A DNA stretch of 64,000 nucleotides, from the NCBI GenBank assembly GCA_963757065.1, contig CAVWQC010000007.1, positions 744,001 through 808,000 on the forward strand. Direction: 5' to 3'. The translations under genes and the position numbers were made by a program. The notes under the pieces are model-generated. The model ran no database searches. It saw only the letters and a program-made list of their open reading frames with translations, and was not told the origin of the DNA. Below, one piece after another: positions 1 to 8,835 of the stretch (position 1 is its first letter; each line of letters starts with the position of its first letter). The stretch comes from PNON01 sp963757065 (GTDB taxonomy: Bacteria; Chloroflexota; Anaerolineae; Anaerolineales; Anaerolineaceae).

Positions 1-287
1 GATAATTCTTTAACTAATCCTGGTAGAACGGTTTTCCTGAGTGATTCCCATCTATCCTGATCCCGGAAGAATTCAGAGACGTTAATTGTCAAGTAATCAC
101 GAAATTTAGCTGTATCTGCTGGACTTTTACCTAAGAAATAGAAATAATCGTCCCAATTTTTTCCATCAACTCTGATCAACCAGGAATCAAGGCGTCGCTG
201 CATCTGCTCGCTTTTATATTGATTTAGGTCAATATTGAGCATCTTTTTTACGTTTTGTTTAATTTTCTGGTAAATGACGTCTTCCAT
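1..287 (-). CDS. cheR: Chemotaxis protein methyltransferase CheR (N-terminal part, cut by window start)
   Basis: CheR transfers methyl groups from S-adenosylmethionine to glutamates of chemoreceptors, setting adaptation in the cytoplasm. Translating the reverse strand from the ATG at 285-287 gives about 95 residues. They include the basic helix typical of the CheR N-terminal domain (QMQRRLDSWL) and the family motif TINVSEFFRD that opens the methyltransferase domain. The gene runs off the window, so the SAM-binding region is not visible. It starts 9 bases after the cheB stop and is the last visible gene of the che operon, next to its antagonist CheB. Confidence 0.88.
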   Translation of the reverse strand, partial: MEDVIYQKIKQNVKKMLNIDLNQYKSEQMQRRLDSWLIRVDGKNWDDYFYFLGKSPADTAKFRDYLTINVSEFFRDQDRWESLRKTVLPGLVKEL

Positions 288-296
288 GATTGCCTT

Positions 297-1388
297 TTAT
301 GGTAAAAAATGAGAACTGGAAACGATTCGTTTGGAGATCGCGTCAGCTATCTTATTTAATGGTTGGACCTCATCTGTGACACCTGCTTCATACACACTCC
401 GCGGCATACCCCATACAACACAGCTAGATTCTGCTTCTGCGATAATTTGACCACCAGCTTCATGAATTAATCGGCTTCCAACTGTCCCATCACTCCCCAT
501 CCCGGTAAGAATTACACCAATTAATGATTTACCGTAGAGAGATACCATTGAAGCCATTGTTACATCTATTGCCGGGCGAACCCCATTAACCGGGGGGTTT
601 TGATTGGTTACGACTACTCCATTCCTATCAAAAGTCAGGTGAAATCCCCCTGGAGCTAATAAAGCAAGGCCTGCTTCAAGTTTATCTCCGGGTTCTGCCT
701 CCTTGACTTTTAGGTTCGATAAACTATCCAATCTATCTGCTAAAGATCTGGTGAATCCTGCAGGCATATGCTGAATAATAATGAATGCAGCTGATAATTT
801 TGCGGAAATTTCCGGAATGAGAGCATTTAGTGCTCTGGGTCCACCTGTTGAAGATCCAATAACCACAATTTTATCCAAACTGTTTATTGGTCGGGTGGTT
901 TTGGACGAACTGCTTAAAGGTAACGGTGAAGATCTGACAGAAGGTAAAAGGGAAAACACACGTGAACCGGCAGCTTTAATGATCTTTGCTGCTACATCAG
1001 CCATTACAGTATTTATTGTGGATTTGTTTACTGGCTTGGCAATAAAATCCACTGCCCCCAGGGTTAATGCTTTAACTGTCTCCAACGTTCCTTCTGCAGT
1101 TAAGCTGCTGAGCATAACCACCGGGCGTGGAAAACGGGTCATTATCTCCTTGAGAGTAGATAATCCATCCATGTGAGGCATTTCAACATCAAGGGTAACG
1201 ACGTCTGGATTAAACTTAGGTATCAATTCCAAGGCTTCAATTCCATCACGTGCAGAACCGATTACCTGAATTCCAGGGCTTTCGTTCAGATGTTTGGTGA
1301 TGGTAAACCGCATAAACGCAGAATCATCAACGACCAGCACTCGAACTGGTTTGTTTTCTTCTACAGGAGAACCATACCCAATGGCCAC
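297..1388 (-). CDS. cheB: Chemotaxis response regulator protein-glutamate methylesterase CheB
   Basis: CheB removes methyl groups from chemoreceptors when phosphorylated by CheA. The receiver domain shows the DD pair in VLVVDDSAF, the phospho-acceptor in TLDVEMPHMDG and the lysine in DFIAKPV. The C-terminal esterase domain carries the serine in GSSTGGP, the histidine in IIQHMPAGFT and the aspartate in TGMGSDG, so the catalytic triad is complete. I chose the GTG at 1388 because an AGGAAA Shine-Dalgarno lies just upstream and it follows the cheY stop by 13 bases. A GTG at 1427 would also be in frame but overlaps cheY without a visible ribosome site. Confidence 0.93.
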   Translation of the reverse strand: MAIGYGSPVEENKPVRVLVVDDSAFMRFTITKHLNESPGIQVIGSARDGIEALELIPKFNPDVVTLDVEMPHMDGLSTLKEIMTRFPRPVVMLSSLTAEGTLETVKALTLGAVDFIAKPVNKSTINTVMADVAAKIIKAAGSRVFSLLPSVRSSPLPLSSSSKTTRPINSLDKIVVIGSSTGGPRALNALIPEISAKLSAAFIIIQHMPAGFTRSLADRLDSLSNLKVKEAEPGDKLEAGLALLAPGGFHLTFDRNGVVVTNQNPPVNGVRPAIDVTMASMVSLYGKSLIGVILTGMGSDGTVGSRLIHEAGGQIIAEAESSCVVWGMPRSVYEAGVTDEVQPLNKIADAISKRIVSSSHFLP

Positions 1389-1401
1389 AGTAATTGATTT
1401 C

Positions 1402-1758
1402 CTATCCCAGCAGTTTATTGATGGCACTCATAACACGATCACGGTCAAATGGTTTGACGATGAAATCTTTTGCACCAGATTTCACTGCTTCAAGGACGAC
1501 AGATTCCTGACCAAGCGCAGTCAACATAACCACTTTAGCGTTTGGATCTATCTTTCGTAACTCCTTTAATGCAGTTAATCCATCCATCTCTGGCATAGTT
1601 ACATCCATGAGAACCATATCCGGCTTTTTGGATTTATAGGATTCGATCGCTTTCAATCCATTTTCGGCTTCTGCTACTTCAAACCCTTCTCCAACAAGCA
1701 TTTTGCTTATCCGGACCCTTAAAAACTCTGCGTCATCTACTATCAGTATCTGTGTCAT
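1402..1758 (-). CDS. cheY: Chemotaxis response regulator CheY
   Basis: This is a 118-residue stand-alone receiver domain that carries the CheA phosphoryl signal to the motility apparatus. It has the acidic pair in ILIVDDAEF, the phospho-acceptor aspartate in MVLMDVTMPEMDG, the switch Thr in VVMLTA and the conserved lysine in DFIVKPF. No output domain is present, and the length matches CheY. It sits between cheD and cheB in the operon. The motor it acts on is not in the window, so flagellar versus pilus output cannot be decided here. Confidence 0.93.
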   Translation of the reverse strand: MTQILIVDDAEFLRVRISKMLVGEGFEVAEAENGLKAIESYKSKKPDMVLMDVTMPEMDGLTALKELRKIDPNAKVVMLTALGQESVVLEAVKSGAKDFIVKPFDRDRVMSAINKLLG

Positions 1759-1778
1759 TCTTGTTGCTCCTTTGTGTT

Positions 1779-2261
1779 TTATAATTCTTTTTCCGTACCA
1801 CCGATGACTCTGACTGTCATGTGTCCGGAAGCGATATATAATCGAACTGTTCGGCCGATGTTGCCTCCCAATTCAGAATTTCGAAGTGTTAATCTCATTT
1901 TTTCGAAAATTTGTAAGGCACTGGCAACATTTCTGGTTCCGATGTCAAATGTTTTTGACAACTGCGTGTTAATTAACATGTTCGCCCCACCAGCCATGTA
2001 AATCGAAATGTTATTATTAGAACCGTTACTTTTTATTTTTTCCAACAAAACAGGTATTCCTGTATTTACAAATTTAGTAGGAGAATCATTACCATTATCG
2101 AATCTCTCTGGTAAGACTGCGTGTAGTAAGCCTCCTGTTTTTGTAACCGGATTATACATACCTATACCAACGCATGAGCCTAATCCATAAGCAACCAGAA
2201 CATCCTCCGGATCGCTACTGATAACCAACTCACCTAAACCAACACTTAATGAATTTGTCAT
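1779..2261 (-). CDS. cheD: Chemoreceptor glutamine deamidase CheD
   Basis: CheD deamidates glutamines of chemoreceptors and binds CheC, which modulates both proteins. The 160-residue protein contains the catalytic cysteine in YGLGSCVGIGMYNP, the histidine in GGLLHAVLPE and the threonine in KFVNTGIPVLL, in the order known for the family. Its start overlaps the cheC stop by 4 bases, indicating translational coupling with its partner. It is followed by cheY after about 20 bases. Confidence 0.93.
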   Translation of the reverse strand: MTNSLSVGLGELVISSDPEDVLVAYGLGSCVGIGMYNPVTKTGGLLHAVLPERFDNGNDSPTKFVNTGIPVLLEKIKSNGSNNNISIYMAGGANMLINTQLSKTFDIGTRNVASALQIFEKMRLTLRNSELGGNIGRTVRLYIASGHMTVRVIGGTEKEL

Positions 2262-2872
2262 ACCAATAACTTGTCTGCAAAAACTTTTAAAGTTGTTTTA
2301 TCCGGTATTACCCAAAAATCAGATTGCACCGATCGATCTTTACATATGAATGAAGCCTGAAAGGTAAGTACAAAGTCCTCAATTCCTCCTGTAGCAGTAA
2401 CAATAATATCCAAAATTGCACCTACCATATCCACCATTACAGCCGGAGGAGTTGGGCGGGCGGCTATTCCAGTCAGGGCAGCAACAGCATTTAAGAAAAA
2501 TGCAGTTGTAAGATTTCCAACTTCTGCTAATGCTGATCTTTCCATTGCCCCCAACTCGGTCGTAGAGCCCGGAGGTACTTCCATCAGCATATCAACTAAT
2601 TCCATTGCTTTCAGGTATGGAATGATCAACATAAAATGCCCTGATAAGTCACCTTCAGATTTCAAATAGATACCAACGGCTTCACTCTCGGGACCACCCA
2701 ATGCCATTGGAATTTCTTTGACATTGATCATTTTTACACATGGATTGTCCACACGAAGATTCGCACCAACCATGGAAGATAACCCACTAGCAGCATTTGT
2801 TAATCCTTCCTTGGCAATTGATTGAAGGAGGTTATAAAGTTCCTGATTAATTTCTTTACTTAGTTCTGCCAT
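2258..2872 (-). CDS. cheC: CheC-type CheY-P phosphatase
   Basis: CheC dephosphorylates CheY-P and is stimulated by CheD. The 204-residue length fits CheC rather than the shorter CheX. The second active-site motif (S-x3-E-x2-N) is present in SALAEVGNLTTAF, followed by the expected downstream proline in ARPTPP. At the first motif, near the N-terminus (SIAKEGLTNAASGLS), the Glu and Asn positions appear to be Ser and Lys, so only one catalytic site may remain. That alignment was made by eye. The gene lies 13 bases after cheA. Confidence 0.88.
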   Translation of the reverse strand: MAELSKEINQELYNLLQSIAKEGLTNAASGLSSMVGANLRVDNPCVKMINVKEIPMALGGPESEAVGIYLKSEGDLSGHFMLIIPYLKAMELVDMLMEVPPGSTTELGAMERSALAEVGNLTTAFFLNAVAALTGIAARPTPPAVMVDMVGAILDIIVTATGGIEDFVLTFQASFICKDRSVQSDFWVIPDKTTLKVFADKLLV

Positions 2873-2885
2873 ATCTTAATTTTCC

Positions 2886-5285
2886 TTAATGTAGGCCAGA
2901 TACTTTATATAATCCTGCAACATCCAAAATGAGGGCCACTTGACCATCACCGAGGATGGCCGCACTTGAAATTCCAGGTGTTTCACCAATGACCGAGTTT
3001 AGTGATTTTACAACTACTTCCTCTTCACCCATTAATGAATCAACGATTAACCCAATTTCCAGCTTATTAGATCGAACAACAACCATATATGGATCTTTTA
3101 CTTTTTGCTGAGAATCAAGATCGAATACATCGGACAAATTAATTAAGGTAATTACCTTATCTCGTAATTGGGTAACAGGTTTTCCGCTGACCACCTTTAT
3201 GTCATTTGCTTGAAGGTGTTGAGTCTCAACAACCATTACCAGAGGTATTGCAAACGTAATGTCACTTGCTCTGATTAAAAGAGTAGGTACGATAGCCAGG
3301 GTGAGGGGAAGAGAAATACCAAATATACTGCCTCTCCCCGGGTGGGTTTCGACTACTATTGTCCCATTCAATCGTTCGATATTGGTACGGACTATGTCCA
3401 TTCCCACACCACGGCCTGAAATGTCAGATAAAGCTTTAGAGGTAGATAAGCCAGAAAGGAAGATCAGATCAATGGCTTTCTCTTCAGACATACTTGCAGC
3501 TTCATTCTGAGTAATTAACCCTTTAGAAACAGCACTGGCTTTTAACTTCTCTATGTTTATTCCATTTCCATCGTCCTCTATCGTAAGAACGATTCTTCCC
3601 TGTTCATGTCGGGCGGAAAGGGTAACCGTTCCGCGCGGATTTTTTCCGGCAGCGATTCGTTCAGCTGGCGTTTCAATACCATGATCCACTGAATTTCGTA
3701 ACAGGTGAATCAGGGGATCATTAAGTTCTTCGATCACTGACCGGTCTAGTTCAGTGTCTTGACCTTTGAGAACCAGGTCCAATTCTTTTCCTGTTTTCTG
3801 AGCAAGATCACGTACAAGCCTGGGAAATTTAGCGAAAACATTTGAGATAGGAAGCATGCGTATATGCATGACTTCTTCCTGAAGCTGATCGGTTATTCTT
3901 CCTATATGAACTATAGTGTCAGATAAACTACTAATCTTGTCATTTCCCCGATACATTACTTCCAATTGATTTCTTAGTTGGTTAATCCTGTTACGGTCGG
4001 TGATCAATTCACCGACCAGGTTCATTAAGGCGTCCAATCTTTCCACAGAAGTACGAACAGTCTTATCTACGGTTTTTTCTTTGGCTTTTTCCGCTTCCTG
4101 TACAGCCACAATCGTAGTTTTTTGCTGTTCCATATACTTGGCAATAGCTCGATCGAAAGTATCCTGACTACCTACCCCCATTTTTACCAGGATTTGGCCA
4201 AGTAATGGAGTCTGACCATCAACCTTCGTGGCACTTTTTTGAATTTTTAGCGCTTCATCAAGCTGTTTTTCGGTTATGGTTCCATTTTCAATTAGAAATT
4301 GACCAAGTTTTACCGGTTCGCTAATTTTTGAGTCAGCTGATTGGATCGGGGAACTGGATTTCGGTTGGACGAGTTCAATTGTTGCATCACCCATTACGAT
4401 GCGGTCGATTTCAGAAATCCTGGTGAGGTCCTGTCGGATCAGATCAATCGGTTGATTTGGAACAAACATCGCAGTAAATTGCTTAACTGGTTTTGATGCT
4501 TCGATTTCTTCCTGGGTTGGGCTCATTTCCTGGATTGTGCCAGAAGATTGCAGAACCATCATAACTTGAAATGCCCTTGCAGCAGGGGCAATGCTCTTGG
4601 GGGAAATCTCTATTTCTATCTTTATTGCTTTTTGAATATCAGGGATTATTTCCAACGGGAGAGGCGTGGTTTCTTCTAAAACCGTTGGCGCAATCAAGAA
4701 CTCTTTGATTTTTGGAACTTGTTGAGTTAAGTCAACCGGTACAGCAGCAGGCTTATTCGATATTTTCTTTTTCTTATTATTACCTGTTGATTCTTTTTGT
4801 TCAGTGGCTTCTTGAATTATTTCTCCCTTTATTTCTGCTGGCTTTATTGTAATAACAGCTTCAGATTCCGGAGGTTTGTTCATGTCACTGGCTGATCTAA
4901 TAAAGGCATCCATCTCCTCAGCCATGAATTCTACATCGATATTTGATTCATTCAGATCAATAACTTCTTCCCTTAAGATTCTGAGGGCGTCTATTGATTT
5001 AAGACAAATATCAATAAAATTGGAGGAAATCGAAAAGGTTTTCTTCCTAATTCCATCAAAGCCAGTTTCAAGCGCATGGGTAAGCTTAACAAGGCGGGCA
5101 TGCCCTATCATTCCAGCCATACCCTTCAACGTATGGGCAGACCTGAATAAAGCCTGAATTAACTCAGGATCATCAACTTCTTGTTCTAATTTTACAAGTC
5201 CTTCTTCTAATACTTGCAGATGGTCTTCAGTTTCTGCCATGAATAAGGGCATTTCATCAGGACTGATATCAAAAGTTAACGGCAT
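2886..5285 (-). CDS. cheA: Chemotaxis histidine kinase CheA with an MshEN-like insertion
   Basis: CheA autophosphorylates in response to chemoreceptors and phosphorylates CheY and CheB. Domain order in 799 residues: Hpt domain with phospho-histidine His51 (SAHTLKGMAG); a linker rich in Lys, Glu and Pro; a P2-like response-regulator-binding domain at about 236-304; a duplicated motif at 326-388 resembling MshEN/T2SSE N-domains; a dimerisation domain at about 405-480; the ATPase with N-box near 522-538 and G-boxes DDGNGI and GRGVGMDIV; and a CheW-like domain from about 655. A GGAGG ribosome site precedes the ATG. It is the first gene of the operon, and no separate cheW or receptor gene is visible. 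Confidence 0.95.
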   Translation of the reverse strand: MPLTFDISPDEMPLFMAETEDHLQVLEEGLVKLEQEVDDPELIQALFRSAHTLKGMAGMIGHARLVKLTHALETGFDGIRKKTFSISSNFIDICLKSIDALRILREEVIDLNESNIDVEFMAEEMDAFIRSASDMNKPPESEAVITIKPAEIKGEIIQEATEQKESTGNNKKKKISNKPAAVPVDLTQQVPKIKEFLIAPTVLEETTPLPLEIIPDIQKAIKIEIEISPKSIAPAARAFQVMMVLQSSGTIQEMSPTQEEIEASKPVKQFTAMFVPNQPIDLIRQDLTRISEIDRIVMGDATIELVQPKSSSPIQSADSKISEPVKLGQFLIENGTITEKQLDEALKIQKSATKVDGQTPLLGQILVKMGVGSQDTFDRAIAKYMEQQKTTIVAVQEAEKAKEKTVDKTVRTSVERLDALMNLVGELITDRNRINQLRNQLEVMYRGNDKISSLSDTIVHIGRITDQLQEEVMHIRMLPISNVFAKFPRLVRDLAQKTGKELDLVLKGQDTELDRSVIEELNDPLIHLLRNSVDHGIETPAERIAAGKNPRGTVTLSARHEQGRIVLTIEDDGNGINIEKLKASAVSKGLITQNEAASMSEEKAIDLIFLSGLSTSKALSDISGRGVGMDIVRTNIERLNGTIVVETHPGRGSIFGISLPLTLAIVPTLLIRASDITFAIPLVMVVETQHLQANDIKVVSGKPVTQLRDKVITLINLSDVFDLDSQQKVKDPYMVVVRSNKLEIGLIVDSLMGEEEVVVKSLNSVIGETPGISSAAILGDGQVALILDVAGLYKVSGLH

Positions 5286-6031
5286 TCAAATCCTCCAAAT
5301 GGATACACTTAGAATCAGTGCGTCCATAGATCTGATCAATGAACAGAGTATTACAAACAATCTAGCATGGTTTTAACATGCCGACCTTTGATTCTCAGTA
5401 AACCTTCCGTAAAAAGATCGAAAAGAATACATGAAACTCACTTAATAGGTGAGTACCGGGCTGATATTATGCAGATATTCATGTGAAATGAATATTCCCG
5501 AATGAAATAGTAAATAATCAGACTTATTTGAGCATAACCGCAAACATGATGTGGTTGGGAAAATAGGTAAGTGATTCCTAAAAACAACAAACCAGATAAA
5601 CCTAACAACAATTTTTTCCTTTCGGTCATGAATTTATGACTTACTAGTAAATTCAGCTAATTATAATGTAGATGAGGTTAGCTTTTGAGGGTCTCATTGA
5701 TTGGGGGCAATGAGTTGTGATATTTCCGAAATTGCATCAGGCGATATAGAAACCTGTATCATCCGAGGTTCAGCGAGAGAAAATTAGACTGAATAACCTA
5801 GTGTTTTGAAAATCCTTTAGGGGTACTATTTAGCATTTATCAAAAATCCCAATAACTTTTAGGTTCATATCTGAGTATAAACTGGAGAAAAAACTCCCAT
5901 TTATACATCCTTTATGCAGCTTTCAGTTGCCTTTTACTGTCTTTTAATTTCATTCGATTATGATTAGAGTTGACCTTATCAGATAAGCCCATATTTACGA
6001 TGGGTGATTATTCTATGTAAAGAATGGAAAA
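5286..6031. other. Divergent intergenic region between cheA and the glycosyltransferase cluster
   Basis: About 745 bases without a convincing gene. It must hold the promoters for cheA (leftward) and the 6032 gene (rightward). A weak leftward candidate is TTAAAA, 17 bases, TAATAC within 5345-5385. Short inverted repeats are seen near 5367-5385 and 5437-5455. A 63-codon minus-strand reading frame (5438-5629) begins with a hydrophobic stretch (LLLGLSGLLFLGITYLF), but it lacks a clear ribosome site and a recognisable family, so I do not call it a gene. Confidence 0.4.
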
Positions 6032-7711
6032 ATGGACTATATTTTGGCGCAACTCACAGATATCAATTTTCGAAAAAATACTGGCCATGAACAATTGTCC
6101 TCAAACCAACTTAAAGAGGCAATGCAAACATTCGCCAACCTGATCCGCGAGTATCCAGCAGATCTTGAAGGATATTTGGTCCTGGGAGATCTTTACCTTG
6201 CTGGAGAAATGTTCTCCGCTGCATTGCTGCTCTACAAAAAAGCGCTCATACTGAATCCGGAAAGCTTAGAAATTGCAAACAGGATCAATTTAGCCAAAAT
6301 AGAAGGCAACCATGACCAGCCAGACATTGATCCTGTTTCGGATGTTTCTTTGGATCAACTTTATGCCATTTTAGCAAAGGATGACCATCGGGTGGATGTT
6401 AAGGATATGGATCAAGCAACTAAATTATTGGACCAAATCATTCACAGTAAAAATCCGGCTGAATTGGTGGCACTTCATCTTGATCAGATTGAAAACCTTC
6501 TTCCGGCTTTATTGGAATTAAATATCAGGCAGGCAAAAGTGGAAAATAGGGATGAGCTTGTGTCCAATCTTGAGGAATTACAGCAAGCGATCAATAGCGG
6601 AAATAATTGGCCAATTGCAGGAATCAAAAAGAATGACCATAAACAAAACAATCCTGTTGAGCATTTTGCAGGAAAAGTTACATTGTTAGTCCCCGATCGG
6701 GATCATCTTTCCGCCAGGGCAGCATTCATATTTGAATGCCTGGTTGGCGCAGGTTGTTCATGTACCTTTATAGACGAATCCAATGGAATTGATCAATTAG
6801 CTGATGATGTCACAATTGCCTGTAATCCACATATTAATCCCTGGCTTTTAGAATACATGGCTGCTAAAACAGCAAAAAAACAACCTATCATTTTGGATCT
6901 GGATAAAAACTTTGAAGAGATGCCTGTCTATCACCCCCAATATATAAATACTGGTTTAGGTTCACCTGCAAATGCCCGGGCTTACTCAGCTGCCTTATTG
7001 CTTTCTAATTTTGTTACTGTTCCGTCACAGCAATTTGCAGATCGTTTAAATCAGATGGGTTACAAAGCGATCACAATCCCGGATGGTTGGTCGCGTTCAA
7101 ATTCGTTGTGGGACAAAACATCAAATCCCAGGAATACGATTAATATTGGTTGGTTGGGAAGTACCGGATTACCTGAAGATGTAGTTGAAATTCGAAGGAT
7201 CATCAACAGGGTGATACGTGAGTTTCCCAGGGCACAGCTTGTAATTTCTGAAAGTAACAATGCATTTCAGTTGTTTAGCAGCTTACCGGACAACCGCAAA
7301 TTATTCGTTCCTGAAGTTTCCAATGAAGACAATCCGTACCTTTTAGGCCAGTTGGATATTCTTGCGGTGCCGACAAAAAACATTCCTTATAATTTGACAA
7401 AACCAGATACCATATTAATGGAAGCAGGAGTGAAAAGACTCCCCTGGGTTGCAAGCGCTATTCCTTCTTTTACTGATTGGAAGAGTGGCGGGTTGCTGGC
7501 AAACACATTAGAAGAATGGCATACTAACCTCCGTCAATTGGTTATGGATGCGGAAATGCGATCCAAACTAGGGGATGATGGTTGCCGGAAGGCTCAACAA
7601 AGAGAGATGCAGTTGGTGAAAGGACTTTGGATTGATGTTATAGACAGAGCGATAATCGAACATACAAGTAGAGGATTAAACTCAGCTTCCCATTCTTTCA
7701 AGCACGGATAA
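6032..7711 (+). CDS. TPR-containing glycosyltransferase-like protein
   Basis: A 559-residue cytoplasmic protein. The N-terminus (about 20-100) reads as tetratricopeptide repeats: LKEAMQTFANLIREYPADLE, then AALLLYKKALILNPES. The C-terminal half resembles a GT-B group 1 glycosyltransferase, with the Rossmann-type start NIGWLGSTGLPED, an acidic/hydrophobic core ILAVPTKNIPYNLTKPD and LMEAGVKRLPWVAS where the EAxAxGxP-like nucleotide-sugar loop normally lies. Donor and acceptor are unknown. It is followed after 8 bases by a second protein of the same type, so the two are probably co-translated. A role in surface or motility-protein glycosylation is only a guess from the che neighbourhood. Confidence 0.7.
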   Translation: MDYILAQLTDINFRKNTGHEQLSSNQLKEAMQTFANLIREYPADLEGYLVLGDLYLAGEMFSAALLLYKKALILNPESLEIANRINLAKIEGNHDQPDIDPVSDVSLDQLYAILAKDDHRVDVKDMDQATKLLDQIIHSKNPAELVALHLDQIENLLPALLELNIRQAKVENRDELVSNLEELQQAINSGNNWPIAGIKKNDHKQNNPVEHFAGKVTLLVPDRDHLSARAAFIFECLVGAGCSCTFIDESNGIDQLADDVTIACNPHINPWLLEYMAAKTAKKQPIILDLDKNFEEMPVYHPQYINTGLGSPANARAYSAALLLSNFVTVPSQQFADRLNQMGYKAITIPDGWSRSNSLWDKTSNPRNTINIGWLGSTGLPEDVVEIRRIINRVIREFPRAQLVISESNNAFQLFSSLPDNRKLFVPEVSNEDNPYLLGQLDILAVPTKNIPYNLTKPDTILMEAGVKRLPWVASAIPSFTDWKSGGLLANTLEEWHTNLRQLVMDAEMRSKLGDDGCRKAQQREMQLVKGLWIDVIDRAIIEHTSRGLNSASHSFKHG

Positions 7712-7719
7712 GGAAAATC

Positions 7720-8835
7720 TTGAAGATAATATTCGTTACTCCTCCAGCCTCTGATTTCACTGTCTCTCAACACAGGTATACTGTCATCTGCAATGCCATA
7801 TGCCAGGACAGAAAACATTCTGCTCAATTGATCGAAATTGATCCAGAGAATGAGTATGGGGCAATTGAGAATAGTAATTTCCTTGAGGCAAATGTCATCA
7901 TCCTAAACGAAAAATTAGTCTCCAACCATTACCGTATGATTCAGAAGTGGAAAGCAAATGGCAAGTTAGTTATTGCGGATTTGAGTAATCCTATCTGGTT
8001 TGAAGAACTGAACCAGTGTGAATGGCCATCGGAACGGTCGGTTGGTTATACACGGGAATTATTTGCTCCAAACCCCGGGCAATCCAAATCACAATCTTTT
8101 AAGTCGGGAATTCGGCTTGTAGATGTGATCATCAGCAATTCCAGGAGAATGGTTGAAGACTGGAGTGAAAAACCATCTGTATATTATCTGCCAGATTTTT
8201 TACCATTGGATGAATATCTGATCCATCGTGCTGAACCTCATGATGGGATTACCATTGGTCTGAAACTTCTGAATAATGGTTATGAGAAATTGTTGGAAAC
8301 AGGATTGTATACCGCCATTGAAGTCATCGGTAAAGAAAGGCCTGAATCCAGATTTATATTCTGTGGAGACTTTGCCCAGGTATACAGGAAAATTGATCTT
8401 CAACCAGGGCAAAAAGAATTTATTTCATTTACCGAGATATCTGACTGGCAAAAAGTATTATCCACGGTTGACCTTGGATTGATACCTTATGCTGGTGCGA
8501 TCGATGAGAGAAAAGGATGGTTTGATGCTTTAGAATATATGGCGATGAAAATACCCTGGGTTGCCAGCGACAATATTGCATTATCCGAATTACGCCAATT
8601 TGGCTGGTTGGTACAAAACCATTCAAAGATATGGGAACGAGTAATAATGGATATGATCGGTAACATTTCCTCTTACAAAGAGGACACCGCAAGTGAACCA
8701 TACCTGTTTGCCATCGGGCAGGGTGTTGAAGAATATATCGAAAAGCTATATAAAATAATTAACTTTAGCCAAGTAAAAGTATCCACGAGAGAGCTGGTAT
8801 ATGATGGCATCACTAAATACCCTGCACGAAGATAA
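7720..8835 (+). CDS. Glycosyltransferase-like protein
   Basis: A 371-residue protein starting at a TTG with an AAGGAAAA ribosome site in the intergenic gap. It resembles the C-terminal half of the preceding gene: an N-terminal segment with YRMIQKWKANGKLVIADLSN, then SRFIFCGDFAQVYRKI and LGLIPYAGAIDERKGWFDAL, followed by EYMAMKIPWVASDNIALSEL at the position of the GT-B sugar-nucleotide loop. The substrate is unknown. Its 3' end overlaps the start of the FGE-fold gene by 35 bases, supporting one transcript for 6032-9619. Confidence 0.68.
   Translation: MKIIFVTPPASDFTVSQHRYTVICNAICQDRKHSAQLIEIDPENEYGAIENSNFLEANVIILNEKLVSNHYRMIQKWKANGKLVIADLSNPIWFEELNQCEWPSERSVGYTRELFAPNPGQSKSQSFKSGIRLVDVIISNSRRMVEDWSEKPSVYYLPDFLPLDEYLIHRAEPHDGITIGLKLLNNGYEKLLETGLYTAIEVIGKERPESRFIFCGDFAQVYRKIDLQPGQKEFISFTEISDWQKVLSTVDLGLIPYAGAIDERKGWFDALEYMAMKIPWVASDNIALSELRQFGWLVQNHSKIWERVIMDMIGNISSYKEDTASEPYLFAIGQGVEEYIEKLYKIINFSQVKVSTRELVYDGITKYPARR

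Noticed and set aside
781..1176. 131-codon plus-strand frame opposite cheB
   Set aside because: Shadow of cheB, which has complete catalytic motifs on the other strand.
5438..5629. 63-codon minus-strand frame with a hydrophobic N-terminus
   Set aside because: No ribosome site, AT-rich intergenic composition, no recognisable family.
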